Notes under the pieces: model-generated
Told to the model about the DNA's origin: nothing
The model's input: only the letters and a program-made list of their open reading frames with translations
The model's database searches: none
Shown here: positions 15,950 through 21,846 of the stretch, piece by piece
Position numbering within the stretch: the stretch's first letter is position 1
Layout: each line of letters begins with the position of its first letter
Translations under genes and position numbers: made by a program
DNA from: JABDKJ01 sp039028335
GTDB taxonomy: Bacteria > Bacteroidota > Bacteroidia > Flavobacteriales_D > JABDKJ01
Assembly: GCA_039028335.1 (NCBI GenBank)
Contig: JBCCIF010000054.1
Span: 1 to 21,846 of the forward strand
Reading direction: 5' to 3'
Length of the DNA: 21,846 nucleotides

Positions 15950-16723
15950 ATGGAAATAATCATCATCAGCTTAGTAGCGCTCTTTGCATCAATCCTCACT
16001 TTTTTCTCGGGATTTGGACTTGGAACGATTTTGATGCCGGCTTTTGCGCTCTTCTTTCCTGTAGATGTCGCAGTTGCGTTGACTGGAGTTGTTCATTTAC
16101 TCAACAATCTGTTCAAAATGGGGCTCGTTGGAAAAGAAGCAACTTGGAGGGTTGTATTCAAGTTTGGAGCACCGGCAATTGTAGGCGCTTTAATAGGCGC
16201 ATGGTTACTGATGCACTTTTCCAGCTCTGCCGTTTGGATGGAATACACGATCGGCACAAGACTATGCAGCATTACTCCGGTTAAGGTCATCATCGCTTGT
16301 CTCATGTTTGGATTTGCGGTTTTGGAATTATTGCCCTTCTATAAAAACCTTCAATTTTCTGAAAACAAACTATTTATTGGGGGTGCGATCAGCGGTTTTT
16401 TTGGCGGATTGTCAGGCCACCAAGGGGCATTGCGCAGTGCTTTTCTTATCAAATGCGGGCTGAGCAAAGAGAGTTTTATCGCTACCGGAGTAATCATTGC
16501 TTCGGTGGTGGATATTTCACGGATATCGGTCTATTTCTCCAAATTTTCGGAAGTGGGTTTTCAGGAGAATGCATCAATGCTTATGGCAGCAGCAGGGGCA
16601 GCCTTTGTCGGTGCAATCGCAGGTAAAAAACTATTGAAAAAAATAACGATCGATTTTGTTCATATCACCGTCACCGTGATGATCATGCTGCTCGCAATTG
16701 TTCTTGGATTGGGAATTATTTGA
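15950..16723 (+). CDS. TauE/SafE family permease
   Basis: 257 aa with about eight TM helices. Family hallmarks are the opening FFSGFGLGTILMPAFALFF, the VALTGVVHLLNNLFK segment, and the second repeat opening FFGGLSGHQGALRSAFL. Members move sulfite, sulfoacetate or other organosulfur anions across the inner membrane; the substrate here is not evident. It is a single gene between the thioredoxin and MATE genes. Confidence 0.88.
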   Translation: MEIIIISLVALFASILTFFSGFGLGTILMPAFALFFPVDVAVALTGVVHLLNNLFKMGLVGKEATWRVVFKFGAPAIVGALIGAWLLMHFSSSAVWMEYTIGTRLCSITPVKVIIACLMFGFAVLELLPFYKNLQFSENKLFIGGAISGFFGGLSGHQGALRSAFLIKCGLSKESFIATGVIIASVVDISRISVYFSKFSEVGFQENASMLMAAAGAAFVGAIAGKKLLKKITIDFVHITVTVMIMLLAIVLGLGII

Positions 16724-16858
16724 TCTCAGCAAGGCATTAACAACTTATCATCCTTAATAAAACAAATGAGTGAAATTCTTATTTAAGTTGACTTTAACTT
16801 ATCCTAAATTCGCATCGAACAATGGGGAACAGTCAATTTGATAAAACGGCTTGTGAAC

Positions 16859-18229
16859 ATGAACGTGCGAAATAAAAACGAACAACAAGAATTCATTCTC
16901 AAAGGCAATCTCAAAAAGGTCATGTGGAAAATGTCCTTACCCGCAATTCTTGCTATGGTTTTGTATGGTCTGAATGCCTTTATGGACACCATATATATCG
17001 GGCAATTGCTCAATGAAACCGCCTTAGCTGGTGTGGCTCTGGCTTATCCCTTGACCTCAATAATGCTTGGACTTGGCTCTTGGGTTGGCACAGGAGCAGG
17101 GAATTACATCAGCATTTTATTGGGCAAGAATGACGAAGAACATCTACAAAAAGTATTGCCGAATGCTAGCTTGTTCACAATTCTTATGTCGCTGCTCTTC
17201 GCGCTACCGGCCTACTTTTTTGCTGAATCACTCATAGTAATGATGGGTGGACACGGCCAGGTGCTGGAATACGGAAAAGTCTATTTTGAAATTACAGTGC
17301 TCGGTTCACCGCTTTGGATCTATTCTTTGCAATTGAATATGGTCGTCCGTTCTGAGGGCAAAATGTGGACGGCAGCAATAATTATGGCACTTGGATTGAT
17401 TGCAAACCTCATATTGACGCCTCTGGCTATTGTGTTTTTGGATATGGGTGTTGAGGGAGCAGCCTGGTCTTCAAATATTGGCATGCTCATTTACTGCATT
17501 GTTGGCTACTTCTATTTTCAAAGAGGCAAGGCTTCTTTCCCTTCAAGAATCAATGCAATCGCATTTGACAAAGAAGTTTTCCAAAGTATTATAAAGTTGG
17601 GATTTCCTGGATTTATAATGAGTGCAATGGGGCTTATTCAATCCGTAGTGGTTTTCAATGCAGTAGTAAATTACGGAACAGAAGAAGATTTGTCATTCTT
17701 CGCTGCCGCAAATCGTATTCTCTTATTCATGATGACACCCTTGTTCGGATTTATGCGCGCACTGCAGCCCGTAGAAGGCATAAATTTTGGTGCGAAACAA
17801 TACAAAAGAGTTAAGCAAGCCTTCTGGATTTTTTGCAAAACGGGTTTTTGGATTGTACTGCCCTTTTGGGCTTTGTTCATGGTATATCCAGAAGTAAGCA
17901 TACGTCTCGTGCTGCCAAATCGGATTTTGACTGGAGAAGAAATTTTCAATTTCAGAATCTACATGGCCATCATTCCTTTCCTACCCTTTGTATTCATGTC
18001 ATTGACCCACCTTCCTGCAATTGAGCAACCTAAATATGCCAGTATAATTGGACTCGCTCGACAAATTCTGTTCTATGTACCCATTATGTTGGTCTTGCCC
18101 AAATGGATAGGAATTGGAGGAGTTTATATAGGGTCTACGCTTATCGATATCGTTGTTACCCTCTGGTTGGGACTGATTGTTTTTAATAGCTTTAAAAAAT
18201 TGGAGAAGCTTAAACCGAGCAGCAAGTAA
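16859..18229 (+). CDS. MATE family efflux transporter
   Basis: 456 aa with 12 predicted TM helices in two halves, the usual length for MATE. Typical features are LPAILAMVLYGLNAFMDTIYIG near the start, GTGAGNYISILLG in TM2-3, and an equivalent LGFPGFIMSAMGLIQS opening of the second half. It exports cationic drugs or metabolites in exchange for Na+ or H+. The ATG at 16859 is preferred over a TTG at 16838. It is preceded by a 135-bp gap with a TTGACTT...TAAATTCG promoter-like string near 16788-16811. Confidence 0.9.
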   Translation: MNVRNKNEQQEFILKGNLKKVMWKMSLPAILAMVLYGLNAFMDTIYIGQLLNETALAGVALAYPLTSIMLGLGSWVGTGAGNYISILLGKNDEEHLQKVLPNASLFTILMSLLFALPAYFFAESLIVMMGGHGQVLEYGKVYFEITVLGSPLWIYSLQLNMVVRSEGKMWTAAIIMALGLIANLILTPLAIVFLDMGVEGAAWSSNIGMLIYCIVGYFYFQRGKASFPSRINAIAFDKEVFQSIIKLGFPGFIMSAMGLIQSVVVFNAVVNYGTEEDLSFFAAANRILLFMMTPLFGFMRALQPVEGINFGAKQYKRVKQAFWIFCKTGFWIVLPFWALFMVYPEVSIRLVLPNRILTGEEIFNFRIYMAIIPFLPFVFMSLTHLPAIEQPKYASIIGLARQILFYVPIMLVLPKWIGIGGVYIGSTLIDIVVTLWLGLIVFNSFKKLEKLKPSSK

Positions 18230-18319
18230 AGCTGAAGAAAGGCTAATCAAGGCTCATTATTCTTTTTTGCAGATTCATCAGCATTCAGCCTAACTATTCT
18301 ATGAATCTTACACCCCGAA

Positions 18320-18367
18320 TACTTTTGTGCTCTTGAAACAAGTGATCTAATGAAATCCTTAGTTTTG
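18320..18367 (+). promoter_or_regulatory. Two candidate -7 elements upstream of the lectin gene
   Basis: TACTTTTG at 18320-18327 and TAGTTTTG at 18360-18367 both match TAnnTTTG. For the second, a TTG at 18333-18335 lies 24 bases upstream, slightly longer than usual. Either may drive the gene at 18388. Confidence 0.3.
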
Positions 18368-18387
18368 AAGGAAAGAGAAGCTTGAAC

Positions 18388-19212
18388 ATGAAAAAATCTA
18401 TTTTGACTTTAGTGCTATTTCTCAATACAATAGCTCTTTGCGCACAGTGTTATGATGCAGCTAATATGTATTCATTTACCTACGATGGTCATTCTTACAG
18501 GGTGATCAAAGAGAACAAAAGCTGGACTGAAGCAGCCGAATGTGCGGTTTTGGATAATGGCTTTTTGGTGGAGATCAATGATGAAGCAGAGCAAGACGCA
18601 CTATTAAGCGAGTTGACGAGCAATGCTGGCATTGCAGAATCAAATACGACCAATCAATTCGGCACTGCTGCTGTTTGGATAGGAGGAAGTGATGCGCAAG
18701 AAGAAGGCACATGGATTTGGGATGGAGACAATGATGATATCGGCCCGCAATTTTGGTTAGGTGGCGTAAATGGCAATCCGGTAGGCGGGTCCTATTCCAA
18801 CTGGGGAACGATTCCTCCAGAACCCGATAATTCAGGCGGAAATCAACACAAACTGACATTGACTATAGATAGCGACCATCCCAATTTTAGCAAATGGAAT
18901 GATCTGGCGGATAATGCGAATAACACCCTTTACTATGTCATCGAATACGCTACCATCCTTTCAAACCAAGACATTTTTCTGAAAGAACATATTGAAGTCT
19001 ATCCCAATCCCAGTTCCGATTTTGTGATTATTGAAACGGAATTAGATATCAGGACTATAGAGGTCTTAAATGGTCTTGGTCAAGTCGTACTTTCAACAAT
19101 GACAAATAAGCAATTGACGGAACTGAATATTTCGCACTTGGAAAAAGGTCTTTATTTCTTGAAAGTGCGTCTTGAAAGTGGGGAATCTGTGTCGTTTAGG
19201 ATAGTCAAATAG
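18388..19212 (+). CDS. Secreted C-type lectin-like protein with T9SS type A sorting domain
   Basis: A signal peptide ends near ALCAQ. Residues about 30-190 form a C-type lectin-like domain: SYRVIKENKSWTEAAECA, VWIGGSDAQEEGTWIWDG, SNWGTIPPEPDN (EPDN at 145-148, resembling the Ca2+/sugar EPN motif), and KWNDLADN (WND) before YYVIEYA. The second conserved disulfide pair of animal lectins is absent, as is common in bacterial versions. The T9SS type A tail follows (about 199-274: VYPNPSSDFVIIE ... GLYFLKV ... FRIVK). It probably binds glycans or proteins at or outside the cell surface. The ATG at 18388 is chosen over a TTG at 18382. Confidence 0.88.
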   Translation: MKKSILTLVLFLNTIALCAQCYDAANMYSFTYDGHSYRVIKENKSWTEAAECAVLDNGFLVEINDEAEQDALLSELTSNAGIAESNTTNQFGTAAVWIGGSDAQEEGTWIWDGDNDDIGPQFWLGGVNGNPVGGSYSNWGTIPPEPDNSGGNQHKLTLTIDSDHPNFSKWNDLADNANNTLYYVIEYATILSNQDIFLKEHIEVYPNPSSDFVIIETELDIRTIEVLNGLGQVVLSTMTNKQLTELNISHLEKGLYFLKVRLESGESVSFRIVK

Positions 19213-19286
19213 AAAAGAAAATTCTCTTATGAAAATGAACGGAATCTGCATCTTAACTTAAAAAGGATTTAAAAACTGAAAGAAAT

Positions 19287-19841
19287 GTGAAATACAAACA
19301 CTTGATCATGTTCTTCTTTGCAGTCTGGCATTTTTCAGCTTATGCTCAAAGTGCTTTGTATTTTTCACAATTTACAAACGATAAGAATTGCACGAACCCT
19401 TTTGAATTCAGAGAACGCGTTAGAATGCAAGAGATAATTGACGACTCTCTGGTTCTTGTCCTAGGAAAAAGAGAAAATTGTTGTGCCAATTTTGTAACAG
19501 AATATACTGTACATGAAGACACCTTAAAAATTCACTACGAAAATCAAGGCGAAAACTGCTTTTGCACCTGCTTCTTTGACCTGACCTTTAAAATTCCTAG
19601 TCGCAATCTCAATTTCCATTCAATAACATTTAATGATTTTCAATTTGATTATTCCGATCAGGAGTATTCCGTTTATTCAAGCACTGTTGACACATTAGAA
19701 ACTGGAAATATATTAAGGCAAAAGTTCGAGAATCAGGAATTAATTCTTGAAGTTGAGGAGACCGATACTATTAATGTATACCGCGAGTTCTATAAAGGGA
19801 AACTCCTGCATGAACGAATGGTTAAGAAAAAACAATTTTAG
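19287..19841 (+). CDS. Secreted Cys-rich protein, unknown
   Basis: 184 aa starting at GTG 19287, because the next ATG would cut the positive end off the signal peptide (MKYKHLIMFF... cleaved near AYAQ). The mature part has Cys35, the pair Cys65-66 (ENCCANF) and a cluster CFCTCFF (91, 93, 95), each followed by beta strands. An out-of-frame ATGTGA overlaps the start. The family is not recognised. The CxCxC pattern suggests disulfides or a metal site, loosely like the lipoprotein at 11957. Confidence 0.62.
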   Translation: MKYKHLIMFFFAVWHFSAYAQSALYFSQFTNDKNCTNPFEFRERVRMQEIIDDSLVLVLGKRENCCANFVTEYTVHEDTLKIHYENQGENCFCTCFFDLTFKIPSRNLNFHSITFNDFQFDYSDQEYSVYSSTVDTLETGNILRQKFENQELILEVEETDTINVYREFYKGKLLHERMVKKKQF

Positions 19842-19965
19842 CAAGAGCGTGCATATCTTGTAAATTGAAGATTAATAAATTCAAAAAATACCAGATAATT
19901 GAACTCACCTGCCTACCTTGTAAAAAAGACATGATTCATCCTTTTCACCCACATATTCAGGCTAA

Positions 19966-21054
19966 ATGAAAAGACTATTTGGAATAGCCACTCTTCTACT
20001 CCACCTTCAATGCTTGGCCAATATGGCAAATCCTGTCATGGAAGGAACTTTAGGAGGCAGTCCTTTTGTCAATGCATATGTTGACATTAGTCACGAGGAT
20101 ATTTATATCCAAATCAATGAGCATTTTGAATTGGCTTCATTCAAAATAGCCTATCACATTTCATCAAGTAAAGAAGGTATTCAAATTCCTTTTCTCTTCT
20201 ATGCTTCTGAATATGCCGATGATTTTTCGGTAAAATTGAATGGAAAGCCGCTCCTGATTCAAACCATACCTTCAGCATATAATATTCCCGAAAGAACGAA
20301 ATTCAATGACTTCGCCTACTTCTTTGAAAAACCTGCATATACCGATTACAGCCAGGTTTTATTGGAAGATGCTCCTGGAAGCGGGTTCCAAATCGCTTTG
20401 AAGGACATGATCTATTTTGAAGCTGATATCCCTCAAGGCACGCATATTATAGAAGTCAGTTATAAGGCCAATAAATGGACGGACTCATGGGATTGGATAA
20501 AAGAATACAGTTTTCGCTACGCGCTTTCTCCGGCAAAATATTGGAAGTCCTTTGGAAGTTTGAGCGTTAAAATTGAGGCCCATCGCTGTGATTATGAGCT
20601 GAGCACAAATCTCGGAGACCCCCAAATGGGAAATTTGAATGAAATCGCTGAATGGGAATTTGATCACCTGCCAGCCGAAATCCTGAAAATCAGCTATGTA
20701 CCCAAAATCAGCTCCACGGCTCAATCCTTAATCGCCTTGCAACCGAGTGGACTGGCCTTAATCACGGGACTATTTTTGGCCCTCATTCACTTTTACATTA
20801 TGCTTCGCTACAGAAAACGCTTTCCGCATAAACGCTTTTCTATCGTACTTATACTTGGGAGTATTTTGGTTCCCTTTATCTTTCTTTTAAGCTGGATGTA
20901 TTACTTCGATTTTATCGACTATCAAATTGGTATTCACGCAGGCAGAGCACATGGATATACCTTTATCTCCATGGTCTTCTACCCTCTCATTCTCGCTATT
21001 TACGGCTTGGTATTTTGGTTGATCGATAGGCGATTAAGAATAAAATTCTCTTGA
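19966..21054 (+). CDS. Exported protein with large N-terminal domain and three C-terminal TM helices
   Basis: A signal peptide (about 1-21) is followed by some 235 residues of beta-rich periplasmic domain, including AYHISSSKEGIQIPFLFYASE and FRYALSPAKYW, and then three TM helices (about 261-281, 291-313, 332-353). The plan suits an envelope-facing membrane protein of unknown role. I do not recognise the family beyond general similarity to Bacteroidota proteins with the SPAKYW-type strand. Single gene. The decayed membrane-protein gene follows 16 bp later. Confidence 0.62.
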   Translation: MKRLFGIATLLLHLQCLANMANPVMEGTLGGSPFVNAYVDISHEDIYIQINEHFELASFKIAYHISSSKEGIQIPFLFYASEYADDFSVKLNGKPLLIQTIPSAYNIPERTKFNDFAYFFEKPAYTDYSQVLLEDAPGSGFQIALKDMIYFEADIPQGTHIIEVSYKANKWTDSWDWIKEYSFRYALSPAKYWKSFGSLSVKIEAHRCDYELSTNLGDPQMGNLNEIAEWEFDHLPAEILKISYVPKISSTAQSLIALQPSGLALITGLFLALIHFYIMLRYRKRFPHKRFSIVLILGSILVPFIFLLSWMYYFDFIDYQIGIHAGRAHGYTFISMVFYPLILAIYGLVFWLIDRRLRIKFS

Positions 21055-21070
21055 GATAATCATTTAAAGA

Positions 21071-21449
21071 ATGCAACTCAATACATTTTCCAAACGGCTA
21101 TATATAATTTCTCTATTTACACCCATTTTATTTGGCTGCTGGGATGTAGGTCTCTTAGCACAAATAATGGGTTGGATGGTTGTCCTTTCCTGAAAACCTC
21201 TATATATGCTTCCTTGGCTAGCTAATATCACTTATTTCTTTAGTTTTCTATTTCCCTAGCAAAAGAAAGGCGCTCTTTTCATGATCAATTTTCTAAGCAT
21301 TGCACTTGGCCTAGTAGCAATATGAATTAAGATTAGGCCCGGAACTGAAAGTAATAAAAGTGTAGTTGTAGGCTTAGGCTTTTTTTCTTTGGATTTTAAG
21401 TTTTGTTTTTAAATTTATTCATGACCTAAAGCGATCAGAAAAGATCTAA
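21071..21449 (+). pseudogene. Decayed small membrane protein gene (three stops, one frameshift)
   Basis: From the ATG at 21071 one frame reads a plausible multi-TM protein of about 125 aa interrupted by TGA (21191), TAG (21257) and TGA (21323). After the seven-T run at 21380-21386 the +1 frame carries the sensible end (LWILSFVFKFIHDLKRSEKI) to TAA at 21447. Segments such as LYIISLFTPILFGCWDVG, YMLPWLANITYFFSFLF and MINFLSIALGLVAI are continuous in that one frame, which would be unlikely by chance. Other genes here stop at TGA, so recoding is unlikely. It fills the 456-bp gap before the last gene. Confidence 0.65.
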
Positions 21450-21510
21450 ACCCTTTGGACTTTTTGGTTTTTAAACTATTCTCTTTTAGAGCCAAAATAT
21501 CTTTATCACG

Positions 21511-21765
21511 ATGAGCAAAATTGCCTTCATACTTTTCTTGTGCTTATTGTTTTCTTGCAGAAATGCACCATCAATTAATGACTCAGAGAAAAGAAATGAA
21601 AATTGGTGTTGGTATGAACGTGACAATAGCAGCTCTGGAGAATGGGTTCCTATTGGAAATCCTGTTGCAAATATCAATGGGAAGTTAACAGACTTTTATT
21701 TTAATGGAAAAGTATATTCAAAATCAAGATACATATATGTATGTTGTGTCAACTTGATTTCCATT
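21511..21765 (+). CDS. Putative lipoprotein, 3' end missing
   Basis: The N-terminus has lipobox LFSC (Cys16), then a polar mature part with Trp-rich NENWCWYERD and GEWVPIGNPVANINGK. An AFIL-type leader and the following DFYFNGKVY look like real protein. From 21736 the reading frame enters the spacer of the inverted repeat, and its stop at 21775 lies in the reverse copy. The natural C-terminus is therefore not in this sequence. Function unknown. Confidence 0.6.
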
Positions 21766-21846
21766 TATGTATCTTGATTTTGAATATACTTTTCCATTAA
21801 AATAAAAGTCTGTTAACTTCCCATTGATATTTGCAACAGGATTTCC
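21655..21846. repeat. Perfect 81-bp inverted repeat with 30-bp spacer at the window end
   Basis: Bases 21655-21735 are exactly reverse-complementary to 21766-21846, the last base of the window. The 30-bp spacer (21736-21765) contains a small GTTG/CAAC stem. The left arm lies inside the lipoprotein coding region. The most likely explanation is an assembly or amplification fold-back at a contig end; a real hairpin or inverted duplication is less likely. Confidence 0.9.

Noticed and set aside
21071..21449. Alternative genetic code (TGA read as Trp) explaining the interrupted frame
   Set aside because: Several clear genes here end at TGA (for example the methyltransferase at 3955), and the frame also contains TAG and a frameshift, so decay is the simpler explanation.
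21655..21846. IS-type terminal inverted repeats or an intrinsic terminator
   Set aside because: The arms are far too long and perfect for a terminator, the spacer is only 30 bp with no transposase, and the left arm is coding.

Overview
The window reads as chromosomal DNA of a Bacteroidota bacterium, probably an environmental or marine flavobacterium- or saprospira-like lineage. Evidence seen in the sequence: two secreted proteins end in type IX secretion (T9SS) type A sorting domains with YPNP openings; many small lipoproteins carry short Bacteroidota-style lipoboxes; an AraC-type regulator is fused to an N-terminal membrane domain; Shine-Dalgarno sites are weak or absent; and a few Bacteroidota-type TAnnTTTG promoter elements occur. 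The DNA is AT-rich by eye. No rRNA, tRNA, CRISPR array, transposase or phage gene was seen. Species-level assignment is not possible from this sequence alone.

Layout. 188-3955 (+): a GH47 alpha-mannosidase-like lipoprotein, a beta-lactamase-fold lipoprotein with degenerate catalytic motifs and a TPR-like tail, and a SAM-dependent methyltransferase. 4061-7065: a membrane AraC-type regulator (-) divergent from a secreted serine hydrolase of the beta-lactamase/NylB type (+). 7142-8471: a small membrane protein split by an apparent frameshift, overlapping tail-to-tail with a T9SS-secreted protein. 8694-11810: a lipocalin-like lipoprotein, an unknown lipoprotein, a two-TM membrane protein and a membrane-anchored class III nucleotide cyclase. 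11957-14179: a Cys-cluster lipoprotein, a small membrane protein, a cupin and a TPR lipoprotein. 14268-15322: an AT-rich stretch with two lipocalin-like exported proteins, bordered by tandem hairpins on the left and a 17-bp direct repeat on the right. 15325-18229: a membrane-anchored thioredoxin, a TauE/SafE permease and a MATE transporter. 18388-21054: a C-type-lectin/T9SS protein, a Cys-rich secreted protein and a secreted/membrane protein with three C-terminal TM helices. 21071-21449: a decayed membrane-protein pseudogene. 21511-end: a lipoprotein gene cut off by a perfect inverted repeat.

How the genes work together. Most genes stand alone with their own 5' regions, so there is no obvious long operon or single pathway. 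The common theme is the cell envelope: about fifteen of the products are predicted to be lipoproteins, secreted or membrane-bound. The likely functional pair is the AraC-type regulator with its divergent serine hydrolase. Possible co-transcribed pairs are the two-TM protein with the cyclase (30 bp apart) and GH47 with the downstream serine-hydrolase-like protein (86 bp apart).

I found no convincing undescribed multi-gene system. The most notable items are the bacterial GH47 without visible SusC/SusD partners, the cyclase with non-canonical substrate-selecting residues, the degenerate serine-hydrolase/TPR fusion, the hairpin/direct-repeat-bordered AT-rich segment, the pseudogene readable through three stops and a frameshift, and the perfect 81-bp inverted repeat at the right end, which is most simply an assembly fold-back.
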